From positions 434,001 to 498,000 of the forward strand of contig OZ345353.1 of assembly GCA_977006965.1 (NCBI GenBank): DNA of 64,000 bases, in the 5' to 3' direction. Made by a program: the position numbers and the translations under genes. The notes beneath the pieces are model-generated. The model had not been told where the DNA came from, ran no database searches, and saw only the letters and a program-made list of their open reading frames with translations. Source of the DNA: Phymatolithon calcareum. Its lineage: Eukaryota; Rhodophyta; Florideophyceae; Hapalidiales. Positions 30,376-42,574 of the stretch are shown in pieces; position 1 is the first letter of the stretch; every line of letters starts with the position of its first letter.

Positions 30376-31948
30376 ATTGGGAATCTTTTCACGGCTGTGG
30401 CGTCGCGCAAGCTCCGGCTACTCTGTCGTTTATACTTTCAAAGGATCACAGCTACCATACTTCCATGGATAGGCCTTGCCCCGTATACAATCAACAACCC
30501 TACACGTGGAACAAAATCAGTCAACTTAAGTTGATATTACACATAAAATATAAGTCAATCGTAAAGTTCATGTTAGAATAACGTCAACGTTATTCACTAA
30601 TGATATATCGTGAACGCTAAGTGAACGTTTGGGACGTGGAGGACTGGGCTAAAATTGTACTCGATTCCTCTGGGTCCATGCACACTGGCGCAGCAGACGA
30701 GGGCCATGAAATTGTCAAATGGATGGCGGTGGACGGGAAAAAAGTAGAGTATAAACTTCATCCGCTCCGGTGATGGTTTCCCTGGGTACTCCAGAGGTAG
30801 ATTGGATGTGAAGATGAGAAAGGTGCGGGAGACACCTGAATCTAAACTAGACAAAAACTAAATCTGGACTGTTTCTTTGGCAACTGCACAGGACATGCAT
30901 AGCTCTCTAAAGCTCATGGCACGGATCCCTCACCTTCCTTGCGGCCATTTAGTACTAGTGCTTCCGATTTATCACGGAGGTCTTTTATGTCTGCAGATGT
31001 GCAATCTGATGGGTTAGATATGGTTAAATTCCGTGCACTTCACCCAAACAGGTGCAAAGTGCTTGCGTACTGTTTTACTAGAAACAGACACACAATATTA
31101 CAGGGCACCACACTTTGCCATTAGGTAGGAGGAGGTGTGCTCCTGAGGCTATAAATAGCTCTCCCCAGAAGCATCAGAAAGTAAAAGGAGGCAACCAAGC
31201 CAAGACGCATAATTGCGATGCTGGATCCCAAGTAAGAGGTCTCATCACAATCCTGTTCACTTATCGTCACTGTCTTTGTATCCACTGCAGTCCGCCGTCC
31301 CTTTTTGCACCTCACATTATGCATTCGATGAGGGGCTAACGACACAGAAGTATACAAGCGCATCCAAAAAGCCAGTATTGCGGTGTATTATCTGAGAACG
31401 CTTGGAGTCTCAACGAGGGGGTCTAGCGCCCTGAAAGCTGTCAGAACATTCAACGAGCTGATGCAGGGAAGATAGCTGCACTCATTGCACCTGATGCCAT
31501 GGGCATTGGGAAGACAGGAAGCTTTTGACTAAGCAGAGAATAGCTGCTTAGAACATATATTCGACCAATTGCGAAAAGCAGATCCGTGAAACTTGCATGC
31601 TCCGTAGCATACAGACGGCTGAACGTAGAGAGGGAACTCTTATGCTCCTGGTAACTGGACCCATCAAGAGAAGCAAAAGAGCTCTGATTGCCGTTCCGAG
31701 AGAAGCCAGAGCTGTTCTATAGGTAAGAAATGGCGCATCAGAGATTCTACGGCACGAATAGCTCCAGATGACACTGAGCCATCCCAATAGGGGTTTTCAA
31801 CCTACTTAGTGCAAGTCACGCTTTTTTGGAATACAGGAGCCTCCTTGACTCTAAAAGAAAAAGAAAAAGTTCAAGGGGCTATTCTTGTAGTCTTCCCACT
31901 TCAGAAAGTCCGACATTGACGGTTAAGTGCGGTTTGTTCCATTGCTGC
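30376..31948. other. Intergenic region left of the retrotransposon
   Basis: No recognised gene. Hairpins include gaataacgt-ca-acgttattc (30576-30595). Small ORFs are unrecognised. Confidence 0.4.
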
Positions 31949-32180
31949 TGATAGCTTCGCCACTCACACACGTGGTGGACTACTCCACGTGTACCTCGCA
32001 TGCCTGCACCCTACTGCACCCTCACCAGGCAAGCCAGGCACGAGACTAGTGACTGGCGCATGCCGTCTGCATGCCGCACTATGTGTGCCTGTGTGTGTCT
32101 CCTGGCACGCAGGGCCACCAGAAAACCATAAGTAGACTAGCTAGCCCCTCAGGAGTAAAGGTAGAGGTTAGAAGCCAACA
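31949..32180 (+). repeat. 5' LTR, 232 bp
   Basis: Compared with the 3' LTR it lacks 51 bp lying between two copies of agcttcgc, the classic product of slippage or recombination between short direct repeats. The remaining bases match the 3' LTR exactly. Confidence 0.9.
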
Positions 32181-32390
32181 GGTTATGGGCCTACGCCGCT
32201 AACCACTCACACGCTGGAGCGCTCGAAGCGCAAGAACCGTAATCCAGATCCCGACTACACCGCTCGGGCCATAGCTTACCTATCCCAACGGCGAACATCG
32301 CCTACTCCCGCCACCAATTCCCGCGACGCCGCTGTCGCCACTACTCCTACCAACACTGCGGCTATCCGATCTGCCGCCTCCGCTCCTGTC

Positions 32391-35300
32391 ATGGACGATT
32401 CGAATCGCGTCCCTACTCGCCCGTGGCCAACCGATGGCGTGACCAAACTGTTCGCAGATGCGACTAATCACCGCGACTGGCGCCTTTGCGTCGACGCAGT
32501 TACCCAGGGCCAGCGCGCTGAGAAACTCTTGACTCGCGCTCCCCTGGACACTGACCAAGTCGAAGTCGCCCAAGCTGCCCTTCTCAAATCTTTTATGATG
32601 CTCACTGTCCACGGATCATTTCGTCAAGCTATATCTCCGATGACCGCGCTAGAGGCGTACGTCCACCTATGCGGTCTCGCTCCTCAGACATCTATTCACG
32701 AGGTAGCCCACTCTGCGAAGGTCAAGAACCTAGATTCGTACCCTACACCGGCCGCTTACGTCGCCGCCCACCGAAGTCGCCACGACCAACTTCTCTCCGC
32801 TGATGCCAGCCATTATCTCGCATCCCCATCCGCATATATCGCAGATCTGCTCGGCGGTCTCCCAAACACACCCAACTCTCACGCTCTAACTGAGCTATAC
32901 GCCTACCTACCGGACATTCAAAAGAACGATACCACCGCTAGCCGTCTCACTGCTGCGATTCTTCGTCTACCGTCATCCAGCAAGGGAAATCGGAACACCA
33001 GAAACTCCGGCGCGCCTACAGATCGCCCGCGCTATGGTCGCCGCCCCGGAGACCCGACAGTCACCAACTATAGCTGCATGCTGCACAAAATGGACAAGCA
33101 CAAGCAAGATGACGATCGGTGCCGCGCCATGCAAGCTCGCCGGGGCAGCCTGCCGAAACCTTCTGCCGCTGCAGTGACCATGGACCCGGAGTTTGTACAT
33201 GCAGTCGCGGGGTCCCTCGCCGCCATGATGGAAGCTAGTAATGACCAAAACGACAATGTAAACAACGATTCTCAGTACATGATCAGCCCCTTACTTGATT
33301 CTGCAGCTACACATCACCTTACAGCGTCAGTAGGAAAGTTGCGCCATCCGAGGCCACTTCATGTCTCCGTTCAGCTCGCCAACCATGAAAGAGCGACTAC
33401 TACTGCTGTAGGAAGCTCCTCAATCATGGGATCGCATTCTCCACTTCCACTTAGCGGTGCGCTTTGTGTGCCAGGCCTATCTCGCGACCTTGTGTCAGCA
33501 GGAAGACTGAGCAACGACTTCGATATAACCCTAAAACGGGACCGCTTTTACGTCACTGAACCATCGCCTGGTGTGCCTAAAGATGTCGTGGCCACAGGAA
33601 CCAGGCGAAACAACGTCTTTATTTTTGACGGGCCTGCAACTCGCTGTCGGAGCGAACGGTTCTCAGAAGAACGCTCAAGTGGTGTGGTCCCCCGCTCTCT
33701 ACAGCGCCTGCATGACACTTTCGCCCATGCTCATCCTGATGCTCTGCGACGGCTTATGGTCGAAAAACCCCACTTGAAGAACCTGCTGCTCAAGTGCAAG
33801 GGAAACTATACGTGCACTCCATGCAACAGCGCCAAGCTCACTCGAGCACCCCACAGATCTGTGATGCGTGAAAACTGTAGGCCATTACACAAGCTGAGCT
33901 CGGACACTGCAGGGCCCCTGACGCAGACCACGAGAGGAAACCGATACTTCACAGTACTCGCCGATAAGGCCACCGAGTACCTGATGGCACTCCCGACCCG
34001 CACGAAGGGTGCAGCTGGTGAAAGTTTAGTCGAAGCTGTTCGCCAACTGCAGCGTTCTTCAGGGTACAAAGTACGACGATTGCACTCTGATGGAGCAGGA
34101 GAGCTATCTGAAGGGACACCCAAGGCATACGCCAAAGCAGAGGGAATCACTTTAACCAAATCAATTCCAAATGCTCCTCAGATGAATGGTCAATCAGAAC
34201 GAGCAATCCGCACGTTGAAATCGTGCATCCGCACACAACTAACATCCTCTGGAATGCCCAATTCTATGTGGGACTACGCTTTGGGAGACTGTGTCGCCAA
34301 ATTGAACGCAATTCCTAGGCGTGGCTCCGTCTGCTCACCCCACCATAAGCTTTTCGGCTCACCTCCTCGCTTCCCTCTGCGGGCCCCTTTTGGTGCACAA
34401 GGTTTTGTGCCAAACAAAGCCCGCAAGCCGAGCAGTCTTTCGATGCGCGGCATTAAATGTCGCTACCTTGCACCGCTGTCAGACGCGGTCGTCGCCGTTC
34501 GGGACGAAAAGTCACGAAAAACCATTGAGGCCCGCGGTGCTGATTTTGTACCGATCAAGCCACGCGGACCCAATCAACCACCGTCTGAATCGCTGGCATC
34601 ACCATCACTCGAAGGTCACGATAGTCTTCCATCCGCAACATTGACTTCTCGATCCAACTCAAGAATGAGACCACGAACGCCGCAGCCGACCACAATCATA
34701 GGGGGCAGTCGTCGCGTGCTTCGCAAACGCGCGACGCTGCGCAAACCAGCTCGGTTCCATGACGGTGACCTGGATGAAATCGGAGGTGCGCCGGCTGCAT
34801 CTGCCGTTGCAGTGGAGCTCGACACACCAACTACACCACCGACCAATCCTCGCTCACTTCGCGAAACGCGCAAGGGTCGTCATGCCCAATTTCACTTGTA
34901 TTGGAAAAAGGCTCACGACCTCTTTATCGATACAAATTTAGCGTTGGGTGCTTGGGAACTGGTTGACCCAGAGCCGACAGACAAACCCGTCCCGCATCTT
35001 TGGGCATACCACTACAAAACAGCGCCTGGAGGGGCGCTACAGGCTGTATCAGCACGCTGCACAGTTCGGGGCGACTTAATGCGTCCTGGTACGCATTTTG
35101 ATCCGCTGCGTACAGCCGCCCAGTCGCCCTCGCACACTGCACGTCGCCTCTTGTATGCCAGAGCAGCTCTCGCAGGGGAGTATATACGGTCAGCCGACGT
35201 TCCGAACGCCTACCCACGAGCTCCGTCGGATCCTTCGTATCGGGTAACAATGCAGCAACCCCGTCGTGCTGATGGAACTCTCACGTCGCCCGGAAAACTG

Positions 35301-36440
35301 ATACGCGTGTCGCGCGCGCAAATGGGCAGTCCTGACGGGGGATACCTCTGGGAGCGCCATAGGAACGCTTGCCTGCGCAGCTGGGGATGGCAACAGTTGA
35401 AAGCCGAACCGAGCTGCTTCCTTTACGTCGACAAAACGTCAGGAGAATACGCGCGACTACTGGCCGACACAGATGACTTTGTATTGACCTCGCCCTCCGC
35501 GGCTCTACTCGAGCAGCTCCTCGGGAAAATGCGAAACGAGTGGGACGTCAAGGAGCAACGACCGGTACAACAACATATGGGCATAGCAATTACCCGAACA
35601 AGAGAAGGAATACGTCTCAGCATACGCAAGCATGTGGAGCAACTGCTCGACGATTTTGGCCTCCAGCAGGCCAACACGGTCAAAACACCTCATGATCCCC
35701 GCGCCGACATCACTGCGCGTAAGGAGCACGAATCGGCTATTTCGTAGGAGGATAAGGCACGCTACAAGCGCGGCGTTGGTCTTGTGCGTTTCATTGTCGA
35801 CACAGTGGTTTATGAAGCCGCCTATATTGCTTCTCAACTCGCTCGAGCCGCGCACGACCCTACTGCGCGCCACTTAGCCGCGTTAAAACGTCTTGCACGG
35901 TACTTGTCTGCTAATCGGAACGCACATCTCTTCTACAAGCTCAGCGGTGACCACGAGCTCAAGGCGTATGCTGACAGCGACTACGCGGCATGTCCCGACA
36001 CACGCCGATCCCGCACGGGCATCGCCATTTCCTACGCTGGTGATCTAATATTTTGGAAGAGTGTACTTCAAAAATCAGTGACACTTTCTACCGGAGAAGC
36101 TGAGTATATGGCCGCATCTGAAGCCGCCCGTGTCATTGTGTGGCTGCAGCAGCTCGCAGAAGAATGGCGAATACCCATTCCGAACCCAACTCGTCTTCTT
36201 GTCGATAACACAGCTGCAATCGCAATGTCTGTTGCGAACGGGACAACGACAAGGTCGAAGCACATTGACACGCGCGCACATTACATCCAAGAGCAAGTAC
36301 AGCGCAATAAGATCGCACCTGAGCATACACCGAGCGCACAGCAAGTCGCAGACATGTTTACGAAACCGCTACCGCCTACCAAGTTTCATCGTAACATTGA
36401 GCTCATACGCAGCGACGTGCAAGAAGCTGCGCAGGGCTGA
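32391..36440 (+). pseudogene. Copia gag-pol polyprotein interrupted by one in-frame TAG
   Basis: The frame opens at the ATG 32391 and runs to TAG at 35745-35747, then continues in the same frame to TGA at 36438-36440. Gag occupies roughly residues 1-290 with a Cys/His cluster (SCMLHKMDKHKQDDDRC). Protease has LLDSAATHHL (about 302). The pre-integrase zinc finger (HDTFAHAHPDAL, then CTPCNS) leads into the integrase core with D (LSSDTAG, about 503), D (LHSDGAG, about 565) and E (NGQSERAIRTL, about 602). Reverse transcriptase has ADTDDFV (about 1028), where most copia elements have YVDD. Beyond the stop come YKRGVG, the RNase H signatures AYADSDYAACPDTRRSRTG and STGEAEYMAASEAA, and the C-terminal TKPLPP. 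All domains look intact; only the stop breaks the frame. The final TGA overlaps the first bases of the 3' LTR. Confidence 0.92.
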
Positions 36441-36720
36441 TAGCTTCGCGTTTCTTCCAGCTCCTCGCCCCTGCTGCACATTTCGCATCGACAGCTTCGC
36501 CACTCACACACGTGGTGGACTACTCCACGTGTACCTCGCATGCCTGCACCCTACTGCACCCTCACCAGGCAAGCCAGGCACGAGACTAGTGACTGGCGCA
36601 TGCCGTCTGCATGCCGCACTATGTGTGCCTGTGTGTGTCTCCTGGCACGCAGGGCCACCAGAAAACCATAAGTAGACTAGCTAGCCCCTCAGGAGTAAAG
36701 GTAGAGGTTAGAAGCCAACA
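36438..36720 (+). repeat. 3' LTR, 283 bp
   Basis: The full-length LTR starts at the pol stop codon (TGATAG) and ends CCAACA. It contains two agcttcgc copies 51 bp apart (36442 and 36493), the boundaries of the segment missing in the 5' LTR. Confidence 0.9.
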
Positions 36721-36725
36721 GCTGC

Positions 36726-37386
36726 CAGTAAGCAACGGATTGATCTATTACAATTTTGGCGCTAGTGGAAAATAGAATTTGTAAATTCTCGAGGAGCTCC
36801 AGCTGGTGTCTTAAAAGACACCAGCTGCACAATAAAAAAAACCGAAGTGACCGAAAAAGCACTGGATGAGTTATATTCTTAACCAGAGTCTTTCTGGACT
36901 GTCTGGTATAAAAAGCGACGTTTGGCAGGACTCCAGGCTTTTTACGCCATTCTTCACTTTCAAGTATATTTATTTCTTGTAGGGGTGGATAGCAACACAA
37001 GTAGAGGTTTATTGGACACCTTTGCTTCGATGTTCACAAATTTCACATGAGTTGAGCACGCGGTCTCCATCGAAGCTGTAAGCATTCACACCACCCAGGT
37101 CCAAGCGTCTCATATCCAACACAAGATGTGAACGCGGCTCTACACTCCAAAGTCGAAAACTACATGCATAGTGGCAATGAAGGCTTGCAGTGCACAAGTG
37201 CAAGGCACTGGAATTGAAGCTACCACTTGAAGTGTCCATGTCATCGTCTGGTACTGCCATTAATCCACTCAATTAGAAAGTCAAAGTTTCCTATGCTCGA
37301 ACGACCAAACGACTATATCTAGCTTCCGTCAGTAAACTAAAGTCAGTGTGGTCAATTGAAGAGCGATAGCTTTTATTCTAGCGGAA
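36726..37386. other. Spacer between the retrotransposon and the duplication
   Basis: No recognised gene. A hairpin is at 36800-36827. Confidence 0.4.
36800..36827. repeat. Perfect 13-bp inverted repeat, 2-nt loop
   Basis: cagctggtgtctt (36800-36812), aa, aagacaccagctg (36815-36827). It lies 80 bp right of the 3' LTR. Confidence 0.85.
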
Positions 37387-39482
37387 GCGAACAAGGTTTC
37401 AGCTTAAGTAGGGTGGAATCAAGCAGTCTCTAATATTCCTGAGGTGGCGCCGACTAACACTATAATAATCGGTACGTTGAGTGTCAGTCGGTGTCGGCGA
37501 ATAAACCCGTTGGGTTCTCTGATACTGTCGTTCACAATGCGATGCTGATAGTATCGTTGCAGAGATTGGAAGTGTCGTTACAGTCAGGGTCAATGGACTT
37601 GATCTTCTGGAGTATTTTCTCAAAAACTGAATCATCTGTAATTACTTTTGTTCGAGTCAGCTGCTTGCCCAGAACTTTGTCAGAACTCACCCCTAGCGGG
37701 TTTATTGTAGAAGTTGCTTTCACGCTGCCTTGTTATGGGAATGCCCACCGGGCTAAGCACGCATAAGCGTGTGATTCCCCAGTCCTCCAGACTGTAGCTA
37801 CTGCATCCAGCAGTGGCAGATCCCGTTCAATAGCCTACGTTCAAAATCTATTCTAGTGGGTAACGGGAGGGTGGGTGAAACAAATGAGGTTGCGCTGGCG
37901 AGCTGATGCCGACTCTAACCACGAGCGGCATCGCGCCGCGCTTATGTACCCGTGTGTTGCCAATGGCTCACAAACGTCGTGCTGCTCGAACACGATAGCG
38001 CCGGGAGCGGGCTCTTCGCTTTCGCTAGCGATGCCCCGGCGACCGGCGTCCGTCTCACTTCCCCAGCACTTCGACTTCTCCAGCAGAGCGACGCCATGAG
38101 GCATATCTTCTGTATTTGGCGTCACTTACGCGCGACTTGCAGTTCTACTACCGCGCCTGCGGTAACTTTCGTCCGGCGGGAACGGTACCACCGTAAAGAG
38201 TCAACGGACAAGTGGTAAACCTTATTGCCGTCCTATCGCTTCCAAAGCGACAGCCAATATGTATGTATGTATGTAAGTTGTCTTCGCTCCCAAGTGGGGC
38301 TTTGCAAGGCAGTGCTTTATTGTTCCGAATTATCTTCTACTTAGATTACGGCAGGTCGTTATTTCTGCTAGCGACAGCCAATAGCACACCGACAATGCAG
38401 GATTTCTCTTGCTGGTCTCGTGGCCATTTTCGACACAGCTCTTGGCGCTTCGTGTGCCCCAGCTATGGTCTCTTCAAAGTAAACTGACTTCTGCGGCGAG
38501 CTGGAAATGCGTCAGTACTTACTGTCGTTGTGTCCAAGGCAGGGCCATGCTTTATTTTGAATATCAATAAATCTATCGACCATTATTCTCGCAACTATTC
38601 ATGTCCATGAGTGTTGCGAAGGTATCGCCAGAAGAACTTCCTTAACATTGTAGCAAACAATTCTTAGGGCTCCGAGAAGCACCTCAAAGGCATTGTAGCG
38701 AACAAAACCTTCTTTACATCATGGGCTTCAGTTCAAACGGCAACAGTAAAACCTGGCACGATTCAACGCGGTATCGTCTCCCGCTCCCTGAGGGGGCTCA
38801 ACCATAGTCTGGATGCCGCACATAGCAGTTCCGGACGGGCAGTTAACCCTGTGGCTCCATGTTCCCCATGGATTACCATCGCCACGAAGCGTCTTGTCAT
38901 CCGAACAGTAGAAGGTAAAATTGTTCGCAGCAGTGTCGTCACGAAACGGGCCTAGTCTTCTCTCGGATTTAATAGCCACGCCGATGACGAAGGTGTTGTC
39001 GGTGCAAAACTGATTTTTCTTCCATCCTCCCCATTGACTTTGACTGGACGTGATGAACCCCCCGGCTTTGCAATACAGGGCGACAGCATTAACTGATGTG
39101 TCGTCACCAGCGCCTTGTCGCTTTTCGACTTTCAGCGTCATGCCGTTCACAAGTGTCTTCCCTGGGCACCATGCAATTGGCCCCCAGTTACCCCATGATG
39201 TCCGCGCGGCGGGTTCAATGACGGAAACGTGGTCGACGCGTTCAGCGCAGGCAGAGCAGAGAACGAGGCATAATAGAAGTGTGCGAAAGAACACGGACAT
39301 TGTGATCGGTTATCAAGATATGTAGAGGATGCAAGTAGACAGAATCGAGGTGCGTGGTGTTAATAGGAGCTCACAGAACTGCATGGGTTGCTTTTTACCA
39401 AAGAGTGAGGGCGTTCGTTTCTTATATGGACAAATGGAGTGCAAGATATTCCTGTTCTGTAATGCACACACCCGCGCGCGGA
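37387..39482. repeat. Tandem duplication, unit A (about 2.1 kb)
   Basis: Head-to-tail with unit B, offset 2096-2097 at the left and 2080 at the right because of small indels. The left ~1.1 kb is almost identical in both units: I noted two substitutions over about 1 kb (37491-38487). It has no long recognised ORF but includes a gtatgt tetranucleotide run near 38264. The right part holds the VMO-I-like gene. The units abut at gcgcgcg-gagcga, a possible microhomology junction. Confidence 0.93.
38728..39300 (-). CDS. Secreted VMO-I-like protein, copy A
   Basis: It resembles vitelline membrane outer layer protein I, a secreted beta-prism protein best known from bird eggs. The 190-residue product has a clear signal peptide (FFRTLLLCLVLCSACA). 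Three similar sheets follow: WGNWGPIAWCPGKTLVNGMT, WGGWKKNQFCTDNTFVIGVA and WGTWSHRVNCPSGTAMCGIQ. Each unit contains a GDDT or RDDT-type turn (QGAGDDTSVNAVALYC, FRDDTAANNFTFYC, QGAGDDTALNRARFYC), typical of VMO-I. Cysteines are conserved with copy B. It would be exported to the surface or cell wall; carbohydrate binding is a guess from the fold. Family assignment rests on the triple W-G-x-W/DDT pattern. Confidence 0.82.
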   Translation of the reverse strand: MSVFFRTLLLCLVLCSACAERVDHVSVIEPAARTSWGNWGPIAWCPGKTLVNGMTLKVEKRQGAGDDTSVNAVALYCKAGGFITSSQSQWGGWKKNQFCTDNTFVIGVAIKSERRLGPFRDDTAANNFTFYCSDDKTLRGDGNPWGTWSHRVNCPSGTAMCGIQTMVEPPQGAGDDTALNRARFYCCRLN

Positions 39483-41561
39483 GCGAGCAAGGTTTCAGCT
39501 TAAGTAGGGTGGAATCGAGCAGTCTCTAATATTCCTGAGGTGGCGCCGACTAACACTATAATAATCGGTACGGTGTAGTGTCAGTCGGTGTCGGCGAATA
39601 AACCCGTTGGGTTCTCTGATACTGTCGTTCACAATGCGATGCTGGTAGTATCGTTGCAGAGATTGGAAGTGTCGTTACAGTCAGGGTCAATGGACTTGAT
39701 CTTCTGGAGTATTTTCTCAAAAACTGAATCATCTGTAATTACTTTTGTTCGAGTCAGCTGCTTGCCCAGAACTTTGTCAGAACTCACCCCTAGCGGGTTT
39801 ATTGTAGAAGTTGCTTTCACGCTGCCTTGTTATGGGAATGCCCACCGGGCTAAGCACGCATAAGCGTGTGATTCCCCAGTCCTCCAGACTGTAGCTACTG
39901 CATCCAGCAGTGGCAGATCCCGTTCAATAGCCTACGTTCAAAATCTATTCTAGTGGGTAACGGGAGGGTGGGTGAAACAAATGAGGTTGCGCTGGCGAGC
40001 TGATGCCGACTCTAACCACGAGCGGCATCGCGCCGCGCTTATGTACCCGTGTGTTGCCAATGGCTCACAAACGTCGTGCTGCTCGAACACGATAGCGCCG
40101 GGAGCGGGCTCTTCGCTTTCGCTAGCGATGCCCCGGCGACCGGCGTCCGTCTCACTTCCCCAGCACTTCGACTTCTCCAGCAGAGCGACGCCATGAGGCA
40201 TATCTTCTGTATTTGGCGTCACTTACGCGCGACTTGCAGTTCTACTACCGCGCCTGCGGTAACTTTCGTCCGGCGGGAACGGTACCACCGTAAAGAGTCA
40301 ACGGACAAGTGGTAAACCTTATTGCCGTCCTATCGCTTCCAAAGCGACAGCCAATATGTATGTATGTATGTAAGTTGTCTTCGCTCCCAAGTGGGGCTTT
40401 GCAAGGCAGTGCTTTATTGTTCCGAATTATCTTCTACTTAGATTACGGCAGGTCGTTATTTCTGCTAGCGACAGCCAACAGCACACCGACAATGCAGGAT
40501 TTCTCTTGCTGGTCTCGTGGCCATTTTCGACACAGCTCTTGGCGCTTCGTGTGCCCCAGCTATGGTCTCTTCAAAGTAAACTGACTTCTGCGGCGAGCTG
40601 GAAATGCGTCAGTACTTACTGTCGTTGTGTCCAAGGCAGGGCCATGCTTTATTTTGAATATCAATAAATCTATCGACCATTATTCTCGCAACTATTCATG
40701 TCCCTACGTATTGCGAAGGTATCGCAAGAAGAACTTTGTTAACATTGTAGCAAACAAGTCATACGGCTCCGAGAAGCACCTCAAAGGCATTGTAGCGAAC
40801 AAAACCTTCTTCACAAACGGCAACAGAAAAACCTGGCACGATTCAACGCGGTATCGTCTTTCACGCCCCGAGGGGGCTGAACCTTAGTCTGGATGCCGCA
40901 CATAGCAGTTCCGAACGGGCAGTTAACCCTGTGGCTCCATGTTCCCCATAGATTACCATCACCATGAAGCGTCTTGCCATCCCAACAGTAGAAGGTAAAA
41001 TTGTTCGCAGCAGTGTCGTCACGAAACGGGGGAAGTTTTCTTTCGGATTTAATAGCCACGCCGATGACGAAGGTGTTGTAGGTGCAAAACTGATTTTTCT
41101 TCCATCCTCCCCATTGACCTTGACTGGACGTGATGAATCCCCCGGCTTTGCAATACAAGGCGACAGCATTAACTGATGTGTCGTCACCAGCGCCTTGTGG
41201 CCTTTCGACTTTCAGCGTCATGCCGTTCACAAATGTCTTATATGGGCACCATGCAATTGGCCCCCAGTTACCCCATGATGTCCGCGCGGGGGGTTCAATG
41301 AAGGAAAAGTAGTCGACGCGTCCAGCGTACGCAGAGCAGAGAACGAGGCATAATAGAAGTGTGCGAAAGAACACGAACATTGTGATCGGTTATCAAGATA
41401 TGTAGAGGATGCAAGTAGACAGAATCGAGGTGCGTGGAGTTAATAGGAGCTCACAGAACTGTATGGGTTGCTTTTTACCAAAGAGTGAGGGCGTTCGTTT
41501 CTTATATGGACAAATGGAGTGCAAGATATTCCTGTTCTGTAATGCACACACCCGCGCGCGG
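39483..41561. repeat. Tandem duplication, unit B (about 2.1 kb)
   Basis: Second copy of the unit at 37387-39482. It ends at cccgcgcgcg (41560), after which the sequence diverges from what follows unit A. Non-coding parts are nearly identical to unit A, whereas the VMO-I-like coding sequence differs at dozens of sites. Confidence 0.93.
40811..41380 (-). CDS. Secreted VMO-I-like protein, copy B
   Basis: A paralogue of copy A with the same signal peptide and triple-sheet plan (189 residues). It differs at about two dozen amino acids, many of them radical: for example Gly to Tyr in the CPxKT loop, Asp to Tyr in CTxNTF, Ser to Trp in FYCxD and Ser to Phe in NCPxGT. By eye, most base changes are replacement changes and few are synonymous. 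All cysteines in the core are kept except one in the signal peptide (Cys to Tyr). The fold should be intact, so it is probably a functional, diversified duplicate rather than a decaying one. Confidence 0.82.
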   Translation of the reverse strand: MFVFFRTLLLCLVLCSAYAGRVDYFSFIEPPARTSWGNWGPIAWCPYKTFVNGMTLKVERPQGAGDDTSVNAVALYCKAGGFITSSQGQWGGWKKNQFCTYNTFVIGVAIKSERKLPPFRDDTAANNFTFYCWDGKTLHGDGNLWGTWSHRVNCPFGTAMCGIQTKVQPPRGVKDDTALNRARFFCCRL

Positions 41562-41724
41562 CAATGGATCCCCTCGGTGCTGCGACGGGACGTTTCCCGC
41601 ACGCGGATTGCAGGAGGCAGGGAAGGTAGTCGAGAAGTATGAAGTTTTCGACCGAAAACTCCTGGTTGTGTCATTGATTAGGGGCGGGTTGTGACGTGGA
41701 TCTGCCGCGGGTTGACCCAAAAAT

Positions 41725-42528
41725 CCGACCTCGGACGAGGCTAGGACCCGCACTATCGACGTGGTATTACGCGGCAGAGACCAACGTGGAACTGGCTTGG
41801 ACACATCCTTAGAATCGACTTGCGTCTCCTGGTCATCCAGGTGCTGCAATAATGCGTCCGACTTACAATGGGATCAACCTTTTGGGACGTTCGGGTCAAA
41901 GCGCATATGCCGCGGTAACAATTGCATGCAACACGATAAATTGGAAGAAACCTCGAAGGGACTCGAACAGATGTAAATGCATGAATTAATGAGATTGCCG
42001 TGAAGAAGAACTACTACGTGCGAATTGCACGAGATTCCAACCACACCCAAGAGGGTTGCTCTCCTTTGAGGGCTTCTCAAAAATCCCCACTTTATGATTA
42101 TTGATAAAGTCACCGCTTCTCGATAGAAAGCAATGAAGCTTACTGTCGTGCTCCATTATCTGGTACATTTAATTTCCGCCATTTGGCTGACCATATGTCA
42201 GTAGTCTCCAGCAGAATAAAGTATGTTTTATACTGTACTTCACGTCGAGATAGCAAGGATAGAGTTTGGCATATTCCCTATTCTCAAAGAATTGTCAGCT
42301 ATTACGCCCGACACAATGTCATGTAGACATCGCCAATGGGTGTTTATCAGAAGAGGTGACCGGTTTTATAAGCATTCGACTAATCATGGATTTACGCTCA
42401 TTGAAGACGAACCAATTGTCGTGATAAATACGCTCGTCCCTGGTGTCAGAGTTCCTATACAGCTTCGAAACGTGGAAGCTACTGTAACAGAACAGCTGTG
42501 GAAGAAACGCCTCATTCTCCACTATTGA
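41725..42528 (+). repeat. Diverged tandem duplication, copy 1 (possible LINE 3' debris)
   Basis: The copy begins near ctcggacgaggctagga and includes a segment reading WNWLGHILRID in the + frame (about 41787-41820), which resembles the WxGHvxRM motif near the C-terminus of many non-LTR retrotransposon reverse transcriptases. A later part covers an unrecognised ORF (42223-42528). It matches copy 2 with an offset of about 850 bp at roughly 65-75 percent by eye. The LINE link is inference from one motif. Confidence 0.45.
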
Positions 42529-42574
42529 ACTTGCTGGGTGGATGCTCGAACCGTAAGGCAGATATCATGAAGAC

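Larger units (their letters stand above)
31949..36720 (+). mobile_element. Ty1/copia LTR retrotransposon, 4772 bp, with 5-bp target duplication
   Basis: The element is bounded by LTRs beginning TGATAGCTTCGC and ending GAAGCCAACA. It is flanked by the direct repeat gctgc (31944-31948 and 36721-36725). Gag-pol is one frame in the order gag, protease, integrase, reverse transcriptase, RNase H, which defines Copia. The two LTRs are identical over all aligned bases, apart from a 51-bp segment missing from the 5' copy, so insertion was recent. A single TAG interrupts pol. I could not match the primer binding site after 32180 to a specific tRNA. Confidence 0.93.

Noticed and set aside
37491-38487. 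Small ORFs perfectly conserved between duplication units
   Set aside because: Their identity reflects the recent duplication of the whole unit; no codon-level constraint or family match is visible.
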